A stretch of 64,000 nucleotides of DNA from Psychrobacter sp. UBA3962 (GCF_002385225.1 NZ_DGDC01000003.1:192284-256283); one strand, 5' to 3'. Positions 18,761 through 28,324 are shown, counted from the stretch's first letter. The notes: a model not told the origin generated them from the letters alone. A program made the numbers and translations.

Positions 18761-18910
18761 CACCCTGATCTAAATGACTGAGGGAAATAAAAGCGGCTTG
18801 TGATGTTGCCGTTATATTGAATATCATTTACTATGACTTGACTTCGATTCTCTTGTGAAAACAGGCCATTCTAATCTTAAATATGTGAAGTTGTTATTAA
18901 CTTTAATAGG

Positions 18911-18954
18911 AGTTAATCGCTAGTAAAATAGACATTTTCAACTAGCGATTAGCT
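18911..18954 (+). promoter_or_regulatory. Long stem-loop in the tamA-tamB gap
   Basis: AGTTAATCGCTAGT pairs with ACTAGCGATTAGCT over 14 positions (one G-U) around a 16-base loop. There is no T-run after it, so it is unlikely to be a simple terminator. It could stabilise or separate the tamA and tamB messages. Confidence 0.5.
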
Positions 18955-19013
18955 CTGAGATAACTATTAAACTTTATTTTGACTTCCCTTATTGAAAACA
19001 AGCTACTTAACCC

Positions 19014-22000
19014 ATGACCACTTCGCAAACCCCTGAGCCTAATCCAGAAAAAAACCCTACTCAGCGTGATGCTGAGCGGGTTAAGCACCATTATCCTTTG
19101 TCATTTCTGATAAAGCTTCTTGCGTTACTGTTGATTCTGTTTTTAATCATATGTATCACTTTTTATATAATGGCAGGTACGGAGAGGGGTACTAAGTTCA
19201 TACTCGAAAGAATCATTTCAGAAACTGGGGTTAAATTAGAGTACTCAGAAGGTAATCTGCGCGACGGGCTTAAGGTGAAAGACATCACCATGAGTGCCTC
19301 AGAAGATGTGGACATACACTTCGTAAATACTTATGTCAAGATTGGCTGGCGTGCCTTGTTTTCTAGAGAAGTACATTTACGCGATGCTGATATCGAAACC
19401 ATTGTTATTGAAAACCGTTTACCCCCCTCAGGCGATCCGTTTGAATACAAAGAGTACGAGTTACCAGTTAACTTACGCTTTGATAAAGCCCGTATTAATC
19501 GAATTATCTATAACCAAGTTGGTAGAGACCCTGTAGAAGTAACGGATATCCAAGCTGATGATTTGTATTGGGTAGGCACTCAAGTTAAGTTGGGTCGAGG
19601 CAATCTACAATATAGTGATCTCGTCAAGATTGAAGATTTAAAAGGGACTGTGACGTTAGAGGGCAACTATCCCTTAGGTTTATCTGGGGTAGTCACAGTC
19701 AAAAGCTTAGATAAAGTTTATATCGATCCCATTGAAGTCGAGGCCGTGGGAAGTGTTAAACGCACTTATGGCAAAATACGCAGTAAGTATAATGATAACA
19801 ATGTCAGAGGTGTGTTTACCGTTCAGGGGTTAGATGACAACGCTCCTTTCGAAGCCAAATTAAACTGGGATGAAATTGACCTACCTTATGCTGAAGGTCA
19901 AGACATTCGCCTGCAAAACGGTTTGGCGACAGCTTCAGGGGTGCTCTCTGATATTGAGCTTCGTATTAATAGTCGACTATTGGCCAATGACATTCCTAGT
20001 GGTCATTACCAAGGGCGAGCCAACATTATTGACACCAGCAAAATGTTGGTGCATCGCTTAACTGCAAAAACTCCAGAAGGTAGCCTGTTGGCAGTGGGAG
20101 TGCTTGATTGGGAAGATGACTTCACTACCAAAGCCATGCTTTATAGTAAAGATTATAAAGTACGCAGCTTGCTGCCAGAGAGTGCCGCGCCTTATGCTCC
20201 AGAATATCTAGATGGCCAATTGGCAGTGGTATTTGATCTGCGCAATAAAGAGGGCTTAATGCAGATTAATGGCGACCTCAAGCAACGCGACGGAGAGCAG
20301 ATTAAAGCTAAGGTTGTGCAAGGGGTTAAACCTAAAAATCCTAGATTTGACGCCCCCTGGTATGTCGATGCCAGCTGGCAGAATTTACGCCGCAAAGGAG
20401 TGCCTGACGTTGGAGAGATAGATAGCCCAAGCGGTATGGCCAATGTCATGTTACGTGATGATAGATTATGGGTAACCGCGGATGCTGAGATTATCAAATT
20501 AAATGTGGCTCCTGCTGGTGACTATAAGGTTAAGCTCAATAAGTACAATAATAAAATTGCGCTGCAAAACCTAAACTATGATGGGGTGATGGGTAATCTT
20601 GCCGGTAACGGTAATATTTTATTGGCCACCAATAAATCACCCCTGACTTGGGATATAGATGCCAAGACCAAAGGGCTAAAACCTCAAGCCTTTAGTGACA
20701 CCATTCCAGTGACTAGACTGGTAGGGGATATCAAGGCTTCAGGTAAGATGATAGACATTACCCGTCGTCTTAATGGCAAGGTTGTCAAAGGCCAGCGTCA
20801 TGCCTTTACTATTAAATCATCAGATTTATCTTCAACCCTAACTGCGCAAGTTACTTCTACAGACCCAAAAACCGGAAAGAGTACTTCTGAAAATCGCCGA
20901 GTAGATGTTATAGGCTACGGGGATGGCGTGGTTGATGTCTTAAATGGCTCCTTACAAAATTTTGATGCTAGATTTAATGGCAAGCTTGCGACTCAAGGGG
21001 TGCCCAAAGGCAATTTTATTGTTGATGCCAATGGGACTACTGAAAATATCAATATCAAAAACTTCAGTCATAAAGGAGAGGCGGGCGATATCACCGCCTC
21101 AGGTAACGTAAACTTACGTGACGGTATTGGGTGGAATGTCAAAGCCAATACCAATAAATTTAATGTTGGCTTCTTTGCGCCTCAGACAGAAGGCATTATT
21201 AGCGGTGATCTACAAACCTCAGGCAAATGGCGTAATAACCAAACCAAGCTTGGAGATTTACGTGACTTCAATGTGAAGTTTAATGGGTCAATTGATACCC
21301 CGCAATTACCAAAAGGTAAGTTGATTGTCGATGCTGGAGGTAATGCTCAAGCCATCACTATTCGTAATTTAAGTCACGTTGGTGAGGCGGGTAGTCTGGT
21401 TGCTAAAGGGAAGTTAGACGTTACCAATGGCGTAGCTTGGAATGTAGACGCCGTTATGGATGATTTTAATCTGGGCTATTTTGTCAAAGATGTGCCAAGT
21501 AACATTACAGGACGTGTGTCTAGCACAGGATTATGGAAAGACTCAGTACAGCGTATTAGTATTGATCAAATGGCGCTGCGAGGCGAGATAGATGGTGAGC
21601 CTCTATTGGCTCAAGGCAGTCTAAACACTACTTTGCATCTGCCCAAAGATATGAATCAGTATTTCGAAAGATTAAAGGCGACAGATGCTAGTGGCCAAGT
21701 TCAACAAGTTAAGAGTGTGGTTGAAACTTTAAATGCCAATAACTTGATGATGCAGTGGGGCGACAACCAAGTTGTGGCCAATGGTAATACAGAGCTTTTA
21801 GAAGCCAAGGTGAATATTCGCAATCTAAGCCAGATCAGTAAAGACTTCTCAGGCTCTGTCTTAGGCGGCTTTACTTTAATGCAAAATAAAGGCCAAGCCC
21901 TACCGACCATTTATGTCGATTTGACCGGCAATAAATTGGCGCTTCCAGGCGTGCTGTTATCACAAGGCATGATTAAAGGTAAGATTGTTGATCTAGCCAA

Positions 22001-24029
22001 ACGTCCAAGTACCTTGGTGGTTATGGCAGACGGCTTGCAGGCCTCTGGCAGTAAATTTGAAAATATATATGCAGTATTTAATGGTACCGAACAAGACCAC
22101 ACCTTAACTTTAAAAGGTGATACCAATAATGCCAATACCGATGTCGGTATCCAAGCCACCATTAAAGGAAGCTTAGATCGTAAAAATGGTAGATGGCAGG
22201 GAGTGGTCGGTGACGGTGAAGTATCAACGGAGTATGTGACGTTAGCTCAAAGCCAGCCGGCACAGCTTATCGCCTCTTTTGGAGGAAAGACGCCTGAAAT
22301 TCAGTTGGCAGCTCACTGTTGGGAGGCCGTGGGTCAGACCGGTAAGCTGTGTCTACGAGAGAACTTGATTGCTTCTGCTGATAAGGGTCAGGTTAACGTA
22401 GCCATTCAACAAATTGATACCTCCTTATTTGCTCCTATTATGCCTAAGGACCTTAGCTGGCAAGCCAGTCTAAATGGTAAGGCAGTCGTTGAATGGGGTA
22501 AGGGAGTTGAGCCGGTAATTAATGCCACTTTATATTCCGACAATGGGAAGTTGGGCCTGGTTCAAGAAGGTCTAGATGAAGCAGTGACTATTCCTTATAA
22601 GCGAGTGTCGGTCATTGTTAGATCGTTTGAAGAAGGCTTGAAGCTGCGTACTGATATTGATAATGGCAGTGGCGCCAAAGGCTACGCTGATGTGGTGATT
22701 GATCCTTATAAAGAGGACAAACCCATATCAGGGGCGTTGGTACTTAATGAGTTGAACTTAGCGATTTTGAAACCTTTCTTCCCAGGCATGCGAAAACTTG
22801 CTGGTAACATCACTATGGCAGGGGGTTTAGGCGGAACTCTGACCAGCCCAGTATTCTATGGAGATGTTAACTTAAGAAACGCCACTGTGGCCATGTTAGA
22901 CTTACCAGTGAATCTGACCAATATCAATGCTAAGGCCAAGATAAGAGGTCAGAGCGCTGAGCTTGAAGGAACATTCTTAAGTGGTGAGGGAGCTGGTGAG
23001 TTAACAGGAACGGTAGATTGGAAGCAAGAGCTACAGGCCAAGTTACGTGTTACCGGCGAAGGTTTAGTGCTCACTCAGCCACCACTGTTGTATGCAGAGG
23101 TTAATCCAGATTTCAATATTATCGTCAAACCGATGCAGAAGTATGTCAATATTGTAGGGGCAGTTTCTGTACCTACTGCGACCATTAGACCTCCTGAGGC
23201 TAACGAAGAAGTAATCACTAAGTCTGAAGATGTGGTAGTTTTAGATCGACAGCTAGTGAACAGAATCGAGGACGTATTGGCAATCTCTAAACCTTGGTCG
23301 ATCAATGCCGATATTGGTGTAGATTTGGGTGAAAATGTTAACTTCCGCGGCTTTGGTGCAGTATTGCCATTGGCAGGAGCGGTGCATATTACCCAAAAAG
23401 GCCAAGGCGTAATGAATGCACTAGGGGTGGTTCAAGTCAGTCGCCGCAGTACCGTGGATATCTTTGGCCAAAACCTTGAGTTAAACTATGCCCAAGTTCG
23501 ATTTAATGGCGATGTGGTTAACCCTCGCTTAAGCATCGAAGCGGCTAAAGAGATTGAAGGTCGTACCGTAGGCTTACGCGTAAAAGGTAGAGTTTCAGAG
23601 CCTAACATCGTGGTCTTTAATAATGCTGGTTTAACTCAGCAGCAAGCCATGAATGCTTTGGTAACAGGACGCATCTCTAATCCAGGCGCCACTCAGATTA
23701 GTGAAGAAGGGTTTAAGTCTGAGGTTACCAATAACTTGGCAGCGGCCGGTTTAAGCTTAGGGTTAACAGGAACTCGAAGTCTCACCAATACTATTGGAGA
23801 TGCTTTTGGCCTAGAACGTTTGACCATTGATGCCTCTGGGACAGATAGCGATACTAACGTCAACGTAACGGGTTATATCACCCCAGATCTATATATTCGT
23901 TATGGAGTCGGGGTCTTCAATGCACAAAGCAGCTTATCGTTACGTTATCAATTGACGCGTCGCATTTATATCGAAGCCACGTCGGCGGTTGAAAATGCAG
24001 TAGATGTGGTTTATAGCTTCAACTTCTAA
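19014..24029 (+). CDS. tamB: TamB, inner-membrane-anchored translocation and assembly module subunit
   Basis: 1671-residue periplasm-spanning partner of TamA, a member of the bridge-like lipid-transfer protein group. After a cytoplasmic 27-residue head, a single membrane anchor (about residues 29-51) leads into a very long beta-rich periplasmic part. The C-terminal 300 residues are the DUF490 (TamB) domain, with VVNPRLSIEAAKEIEG, NALVTGRIS and the closing YIRYGVGVFNAQSSLSLRY, ending in Phe as in other TamB proteins. Residues about 646-850 contain two consecutive units of about 102 residues that resemble each other. No strong ribosome-binding site precedes ATG 19014, so the start is the least certain part. 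Confidence 0.95.
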   Translation: MTTSQTPEPNPEKNPTQRDAERVKHHYPLSFLIKLLALLLILFLIICITFYIMAGTERGTKFILERIISETGVKLEYSEGNLRDGLKVKDITMSASEDVDIHFVNTYVKIGWRALFSREVHLRDADIETIVIENRLPPSGDPFEYKEYELPVNLRFDKARINRIIYNQVGRDPVEVTDIQADDLYWVGTQVKLGRGNLQYSDLVKIEDLKGTVTLEGNYPLGLSGVVTVKSLDKVYIDPIEVEAVGSVKRTYGKIRSKYNDNNVRGVFTVQGLDDNAPFEAKLNWDEIDLPYAEGQDIRLQNGLATASGVLSDIELRINSRLLANDIPSGHYQGRANIIDTSKMLVHRLTAKTPEGSLLAVGVLDWEDDFTTKAMLYSKDYKVRSLLPESAAPYAPEYLDGQLAVVFDLRNKEGLMQINGDLKQRDGEQIKAKVVQGVKPKNPRFDAPWYVDASWQNLRRKGVPDVGEIDSPSGMANVMLRDDRLWVTADAEIIKLNVAPAGDYKVKLNKYNNKIALQNLNYDGVMGNLAGNGNILLATNKSPLTWDIDAKTKGLKPQAFSDTIPVTRLVGDIKASGKMIDITRRLNGKVVKGQRHAFTIKSSDLSSTLTAQVTSTDPKTGKSTSENRRVDVIGYGDGVVDVLNGSLQNFDARFNGKLATQGVPKGNFIVDANGTTENINIKNFSHKGEAGDITASGNVNLRDGIGWNVKANTNKFNVGFFAPQTEGIISGDLQTSGKWRNNQTKLGDLRDFNVKFNGSIDTPQLPKGKLIVDAGGNAQAITIRNLSHVGEAGSLVAKGKLDVTNGVAWNVDAVMDDFNLGYFVKDVPSNITGRVSSTGLWKDSVQRISIDQMALRGEIDGEPLLAQGSLNTTLHLPKDMNQYFERLKATDASGQVQQVKSVVETLNANNLMMQWGDNQVVANGNTELLEAKVNIRNLSQISKDFSGSVLGGFTLMQNKGQALPTIYVDLTGNKLALPGVLLSQGMIKGKIVDLAKRPSTLVVMADGLQASGSKFENIYAVFNGTEQDHTLTLKGDTNNANTDVGIQATIKGSLDRKNGRWQGVVGDGEVSTEYVTLAQSQPAQLIASFGGKTPEIQLAAHCWEAVGQTGKLCLRENLIASADKGQVNVAIQQIDTSLFAPIMPKDLSWQASLNGKAVVEWGKGVEPVINATLYSDNGKLGLVQEGLDEAVTIPYKRVSVIVRSFEEGLKLRTDIDNGSGAKGYADVVIDPYKEDKPISGALVLNELNLAILKPFFPGMRKLAGNITMAGGLGGTLTSPVFYGDVNLRNATVAMLDLPVNLTNINAKAKIRGQSAELEGTFLSGEGAGELTGTVDWKQELQAKLRVTGEGLVLTQPPLLYAEVNPDFNIIVKPMQKYVNIVGAVSVPTATIRPPEANEEVITKSEDVVVLDRQLVNRIEDVLAISKPWSINADIGVDLGENVNFRGFGAVLPLAGAVHITQKGQGVMNALGVVQVSRRSTVDIFGQNLELNYAQVRFNGDVVNPRLSIEAAKEIEGRTVGLRVKGRVSEPNIVVFNNAGLTQQQAMNALVTGRISNPGATQISEEGFKSEVTNNLAAAGLSLGLTGTRSLTNTIGDAFGLERLTIDASGTDSDTNVNVTGYITPDLYIRYGVGVFNAQSSLSLRYQLTRRIYIEATSAVENAVDVVYSFNF
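20951..21560 (+). repeat. Two tandem about 102-residue repeats within TamB
   Basis: Unit 1 (FDARFNGKLATQGVPKGNF onward) and unit 2 (FNVKFNGSIDTPQLPKGKL onward) share the pattern PKG-IVDA-G, then SH-GEAG, then WNV and a closing TSGKW or STGLW. The units are about 307 bases apart. They look diverged at protein level, so this is an old duplication. Confidence 0.7.
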
Positions 24030-24045
24030 TAAAAGTAGAGTCAAT

Positions 24046-24086
24046 AAAATAAGGGGTAACTTTTTAAAAGTCACCCCTTATTTTTT
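24046..24086. terminator. Bidirectional terminator between tamB and hemP
   Basis: AAAATAAGGGGT and ACCCCTTATTTT form a long stem ending in T-runs on both strands, placed between two convergent genes. Confidence 0.9.
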
Positions 24087-24092
24087 GCAGCT

Positions 24093-24257
24093 CTATTTGG
24101 TTAAGATAAGTCTATTATTTCGGGTTAGACGCAAACGGTACTCTTCTCCCTCATGCTGAATTCTTACTTCTTTGGTTAAAGCAAATAAATGCTCTGACTG
24201 TAACATAGGCAGCTGGTTGTCACGAAGGTTCAGTGCTCGAGAAATGATAGTGGCCAT
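24093..24257 (-). CDS. hemP: Hemin uptake protein HemP
   Basis: A 54-codon gene reading MATIISRALNLRDNQ at its start and YRLRLTRNNRLILTK at its end. The motif RALN-R, a central variable part and EEYRLRLTR-N-LILTK are the HemP family pattern. HemP is a small cytoplasmic protein made under iron limitation and needed for haem uptake in some proteobacteria, where it has been reported to help activate the haem receptor gene. No receptor gene lies next to it here. A near-consensus Fur box stands 74 bases upstream. It ends at a terminator shared with tamB. Its short length makes it easy to miss. Confidence 0.92.
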   Translation of the reverse strand: MATIISRALNLRDNQLPMLQSEHLFALTKEVRIQHEGEEYRLRLTRNNRLILTK

Positions 24258-24330
24258 AAGCTTAATCCTTAAGTTTAGAAGTTTTTTTGGTTTCTATAGT
24301 GAGATATAGACGAATCGAAATTATCTAATT

Positions 24331-24349
24331 GATAATGATTATCATTAAC
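24331..24349. promoter_or_regulatory. Fur box upstream of hemP
   Basis: GATAATGATTATCATTAAC matches the 19-base Fur consensus GATAATGATTATCATTATC at 18 of 19 positions. It lies in the divergent gap between hemP and the Nudix-fusion gene, so iron-bound Fur should repress hemP and could also touch the other promoter. Confidence 0.9.
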
Positions 24350-24502
24350 TTTAATTATTATTGTTTATTATGTTCGATATTGCAAGAGGTTTATCAAAAT
24401 AAATTTATACGTTAGCTAACGTAGCAAGGACTAACTTAGGCATTGGTCTGCTGCCTTTAGTCATAAATAACTTTTAGTGATTAACAAAGAAAGGATGTTG
24501 CT

Positions 24503-25609
24503 GTGATAAAGATTGATGTGGCTGTGGCGGTAATTCAGTTTGATGAGCAATACTTATTGGGATTTCGGAATGCTAAGCAGCATCAAGGTAACCGTTATGA
24601 GTTCGTTGGAGGCAAAATCGAAGCCAATGAAAGCGCTAAACAGGCTCTCATTCGCGAAGTTTTTGAGGAAATAGGGTTAGATATAGCCAACCATAGTGTG
24701 ATTAATCCTTTGGGAGTGCTGCGTCATCATTATGCAGATACCGAGATGCCCAGTAAATCAAAGAGGGTTTGTTTGCATGTATTTCGAGTTACCTTAAATG
24801 AACAGCAGTTTAAACAGTTTGCTCATAAAAAAGAGGGCTGCGAAGGTCAACAGTTACACTGGGTAAGCCAAGAGGATTTGATCAATAATAAGTACTCACT
24901 GCCTGATGCCAATAAAACCATATTACAGTGGCTGAAGTTGCCAAGTACCATAGTGATTACCCAGGAGGTTGGCTCTGTGACAGCAATTAAAGAAAGCACA
25001 TCCTGTAATTACCAAAGTCCAGTCAAAGATCAGTCGTCACAGCAATGGTTACGCTATTATCAGCAAAAGCTGCCTCATCAGGCCTGTGTCTATGTCAGAC
25101 TAAAGCAGTCAAGCTTATCTCAACGTAAAGATCAGGTGTTAGCTCTGATGGCCATTCGACCAGATATCAAGCTAATTATAGATTATGAATTGGCCAATTA
25201 TTTATATGACCCTAATAATATGGCTATAAATAATATGACTATAGCGGATCAAATTATTGCGCAGCATTTAACTCAGCAGGCGTGTGCTGATACAGATATT
25301 GAGCTGTTGTCTGGATTGCCACTGACTATAAGTGCTCACAGTTCAGCGAGTATTCAACAAGTGAATAAGGTAGCCCAATATCGATTGAATCACGACTTAT
25401 CCCCTGTGGTAGGTGTTTTTGTTTCCCCTGTGCAAGCAACAAACACTCACCCTGAAGCGACTGCTCTGGGCTGGGAGGAGTTCTCTATTTTGGCCGAGGA
25501 TAGTGAAGTGCCCGTCATTGCTTTAGGCGGTATAGCGCCAGAAGATATCGGACAGGTTCGACATTATCAAGGAGATAAAATAGCAGGAATAAGTAAGTTT
25601 TTACCGTAA
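24503..25609 (+). CDS. Nudix hydrolase (MutT-like) fused to a ThiE-like domain
   Basis: Residues 1-130 are a Nudix domain with a complete box: Gly37, Glu43, Arg51, Glu52, Glu55, Glu56, Gly58. This is the MutT type that cleaves 8-oxo-dGTP to keep oxidised guanine out of DNA. Residues about 150-368 resemble thiamine-phosphate synthase (ThiE/TenI) in their second half, including VIALGGIAPEDI, but lack the usual ThiE GVHLGQ segment. The second domain may thus be catalytically altered. This fusion architecture is known in gammaproteobacteria. The start is GTG with AAAGGA about 8 bases upstream. It is divergent from hemP across the Fur box. Confidence 0.85.
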   Translation: MIKIDVAVAVIQFDEQYLLGFRNAKQHQGNRYEFVGGKIEANESAKQALIREVFEEIGLDIANHSVINPLGVLRHHYADTEMPSKSKRVCLHVFRVTLNEQQFKQFAHKKEGCEGQQLHWVSQEDLINNKYSLPDANKTILQWLKLPSTIVITQEVGSVTAIKESTSCNYQSPVKDQSSQQWLRYYQQKLPHQACVYVRLKQSSLSQRKDQVLALMAIRPDIKLIIDYELANYLYDPNNMAINNMTIADQIIAQHLTQQACADTDIELLSGLPLTISAHSSASIQQVNKVAQYRLNHDLSPVVGVFVSPVQATNTHPEATALGWEEFSILAEDSEVPVIALGGIAPEDIGQVRHYQGDKIAGISKFLP

Positions 25610-25885
25610 GCTCACGTAAAAATCAAAATAGAACAAAGGATTTACAAACCGTAGCGTATTACTACACTTTTTGGATAGTAAAGAACTTAGTCGAGTAATA
25701 TGATAGCTATATCGAATAATACAGTAAAAAATACAGACAACTTTAATGGAAATTTAGTCAGTTAAAAATTAAGTTACTGGCGCAAGATGACTTTTATTAA
25801 ATGACTTGTCACTTTATATTAATTTTATAACTACCTTGATACTATTATGAATAAATTTAAGCACGATATCCCAGAAAGAGCCTTC

Positions 25886-26518
25886 ATGAAAGCTTTGCTT
25901 AAGCACACAGGCATCGCTTTGGCTTTACTAGTCCCTTTAGCGGCTTACTCAACCTTCTCCCATGCAGAAACAGGTACGACTTCGACTAACGCACCTATCA
26001 GTGTGACAGCACCTACTTCTGTTGACCGAGTAGATTTAAATAAATATGCAGGGCAGTGGTATGAAATAGCCCGTATGCCTATGTATTTTCAGCGTAACTG
26101 TGCCTCTGATGTAACGGCAACTTATAACTTAAATAAGGACGAGGCCGGCAAGTTGACCTCAGTTGATGTTATTAATCAATGCCGTAAGCAAGATGGCTCG
26201 ATGATGAAAGCCGAGGGGTTGGCTAAACCTGCAAATGATACTGGTAGTGAGCTAAAAGTTACCTTTATGCCTAGTTGGTTAAGATGGTTGCCCGTAGGTA
26301 AAGCGGATTATTGGATCTTACAGCTTGATGAGAACTATCAAAGCGCATTAGTCGGGACACCAGATAATAAATACTTATGGGTATTGTCACGTAAGCCTAC
26401 TTTATCTGAAGCGGTCTTTGAAGATTATAAGAAGATAGCAAAAATGCAGGGCTATGATATTAATAAGCTGGAGATTACGACCCATACTGGCACGCCAAAG
26501 ACTATAGTTAGTGAATAA
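25886..26518 (+). CDS. Lipocalin family protein (Blc-like), periplasmic
   Basis: Small lipid-binding beta-barrel protein. The start at 25886 is preferred over the ATG at 25847 because AGAAAGAG precedes it and the protein then begins directly with a signal peptide (MKALLKHTGIALALLVPLA, cleavage near SHA-ET). No lipobox Cys is present, unlike E. coli Blc, so it is probably soluble in the periplasm. The lipocalin signature DLNKYAGQWYEIARMP is intact, followed by YWILQLDENYQSALVGTP and YLWVLSRKP. In this family roles include membrane lipid maintenance under stress. It stands alone with about 240 bases upstream and no clear terminator. Confidence 0.9.
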   Translation: MKALLKHTGIALALLVPLAAYSTFSHAETGTTSTNAPISVTAPTSVDRVDLNKYAGQWYEIARMPMYFQRNCASDVTATYNLNKDEAGKLTSVDVINQCRKQDGSMMKAEGLAKPANDTGSELKVTFMPSWLRWLPVGKADYWILQLDENYQSALVGTPDNKYLWVLSRKPTLSEAVFEDYKKIAKMQGYDINKLEITTHTGTPKTIVSE

Positions 26519-26890
26519 CTTCTTAATAAGTTAGTTACAGAATAAATTACAGTTACTAAATAACTAAGATTTAGCTAGCTACAGCTATGCATAAGGGTAA
26601 GGTTTCAAGAATTTGTTCCCCTATTACAAAACTAGGAAAAACCTAATCAGAACTGGTGCTTATTCTTGTAATTAATTCTTGTCCAGAACAAGGATTACTG
26701 CCCGATGTACTGGCTAAAATTGTCAATATGATTTAGAATCTACCTTAAATATAACGGTAGAGAATTGGATTCAGATCTGCTTTTGAACATCAAAAGCAGA
26801 TTTTACACATATCTACCTTATTTCTTATCATTTAGCGATTATATTGATTTCACTAACCCCTTCACTTCATTTACCCAAAGGATAATTATC
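26519..26890. other. Leader region upstream of gap
   Basis: 372 bases between the lipocalin stop and the gap start. It holds the stem-loop at 26775-26801 and must contain the gap promoter. An in-frame TTG at 26765 extends the gap frame upstream but has no ribosome-binding site and sits at the base of that stem. Confidence 0.5.
26775..26804 (+). promoter_or_regulatory. Terminator-like hairpin in the gap leader
   Basis: ATCTGCTTTTG and CAAAAGCAGAT make an 11-base-pair stem with a 5-base loop, followed by TTT, about 90 bases before the gap start codon. It could be an attenuator or the terminator of the preceding lipocalin transcript. Confidence 0.5.
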
Positions 26891-28324
26891 GTGAGTAATG
26901 CTAATACGCGCCGTGAGTTGCATCAAGTTCATTTAGCCAAATATCAAAAACAAGAGAACCAGGCTTATGAGCTAGCGAACCAACTGCATAATCTTTATAA
27001 CGATAAAGACGTAAAAGTTAACTTATTTGGTGAAACACTTAATGGGCTTTCAACAGCGGATCTATTGACTAAAGTTCAACAAACTGCTGACCGTAACAAT
27101 GGTCAAGCGTTGGACATTGATGATATCGTTGCTACTGTTAAAGAAGTGGTAGATAACCAAGACATTAAAACTGCAGTAGTAGATGCAGGTCAACTATTAA
27201 AAAATAAAGTAAGCGTTACTGATGCATTAGCTAAAGCTGATAAGTCAACTCCTGCTGCAAGCGAAGCAACTGATGTTGTGCTTTACGGTTTTGGTCGTAT
27301 TGGTCGTATTTTGACTCGCTTATTATTAGAAGAAGCGGCTACTGACAAAGGCTTGCAACTGAAAGCTTTTGTGGTTCGCCCAGGTAAAGACGGTGATATC
27401 GCTAAACGTGCTTCTTTATTAGAGCGTGATTCAGTTCATGGCACTTTTGCAGGTTCAATCGTCGTTGACGAAGAAAACCAAGGTATTATTGTCAACGGTC
27501 GCTTCATTCAAGTTATCTATGCCAACGATCCAAGCGAAATTGATTACACCAGTTATGGTATCAATGATGCTATCGTTATTGATAACACAGGTATCTGGAA
27601 AGATGAAGATGGCCTAGGTAAGCACCTAAGAGCCAAAGGTGTGAAAAAAGTGTTATTAACTGCGCCTTCAAAAGGTGAGATTAAAAACATTGTATACGGC
27701 GTAAACAACGATACTATCGGCGATGATACTATTGTAAGTGCAGCTAGCTGTACTACCAACGCCATCACTCCTTCATTAAAAGTACTTAATGATGAGTTCG
27801 GTATCGTAAATGGTCACGTTGAGACTATTCACGCTTTCACTAACGACCAAAACCTAATTGATAACTACCACAAAGCAGATCGTCGTGGTCGCAGTGCTGT
27901 GTTAAACATGGTTATTACCAGTACCGGTGCTGCTAAAGCTGTGGGTAAAGCTTTACCAGAGTTAAATGGTAAATTAACCGGTAATGCCATTCGTGTTCCA
28001 ACACCAAACGTTAGTATGGCTATCTTAAACTTAAACCTTGAAAAAGCACCTGAAAGTGCTGAAGCCCTAAATGCTTTCTTCAAGCAAGTTTCTGAAAGTG
28101 ATGCTTGGCAGTCACAAATTGCATATACCGACTCTACTGAAGCGGTATCAACAGACTTCGTGGGTACTAAGCAAGTAGGTATTGTTGATGCCCAAGCGAC
28201 TATCGTTACTGATAACCATGCGACTGTTTATGTATGGTATGACAACGAAGTAGGTTACAGCACTCAAGTATTAAGAGTGGCTGCGCAAATGGCTGGTGTT
28301 CATTACACCAACATCACTGCGTAA
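26891..28324 (+). CDS. gap: Glyceraldehyde-3-phosphate dehydrogenase, long form
   Basis: Oxidises glyceraldehyde-3-phosphate with NAD(P) and phosphate. The start is GTG 26891, chosen for AAAGGA 8 bases upstream. The product has 477 residues, against about 330 for classic GapA. About 125 extra N-terminal residues (MSNANTRRELHQVH and an alpha-helical part) precede the Rossmann motif LYGFGRIGR near 131-140. The catalytic Cys is at 287 in SAASCTTNAITP. The late block WYDNEVGYSTQVLR is standard. Long forms of this kind are found in Acinetobacter and relatives. Codon use is strongly biased, consistent with high expression. Confidence 0.95.
   Translation: MSNANTRRELHQVHLAKYQKQENQAYELANQLHNLYNDKDVKVNLFGETLNGLSTADLLTKVQQTADRNNGQALDIDDIVATVKEVVDNQDIKTAVVDAGQLLKNKVSVTDALAKADKSTPAASEATDVVLYGFGRIGRILTRLLLEEAATDKGLQLKAFVVRPGKDGDIAKRASLLERDSVHGTFAGSIVVDEENQGIIVNGRFIQVIYANDPSEIDYTSYGINDAIVIDNTGIWKDEDGLGKHLRAKGVKKVLLTAPSKGEIKNIVYGVNNDTIGDDTIVSAASCTTNAITPSLKVLNDEFGIVNGHVETIHAFTNDQNLIDNYHKADRRGRSAVLNMVITSTGAAKAVGKALPELNGKLTGNAIRVPTPNVSMAILNLNLEKAPESAEALNAFFKQVSESDAWQSQIAYTDSTEAVSTDFVGTKQVGIVDAQATIVTDNHATVYVWYDNEVGYSTQVLRVAAQMAGVHYTNITA

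Noticed and set aside
26765..26890. Upstream TTG start for gap giving a 519-residue protein
   Set aside because: No ribosome-binding site there, a stem-loop lies at the codons, and GTG 26891 has AAAGGA at good spacing.
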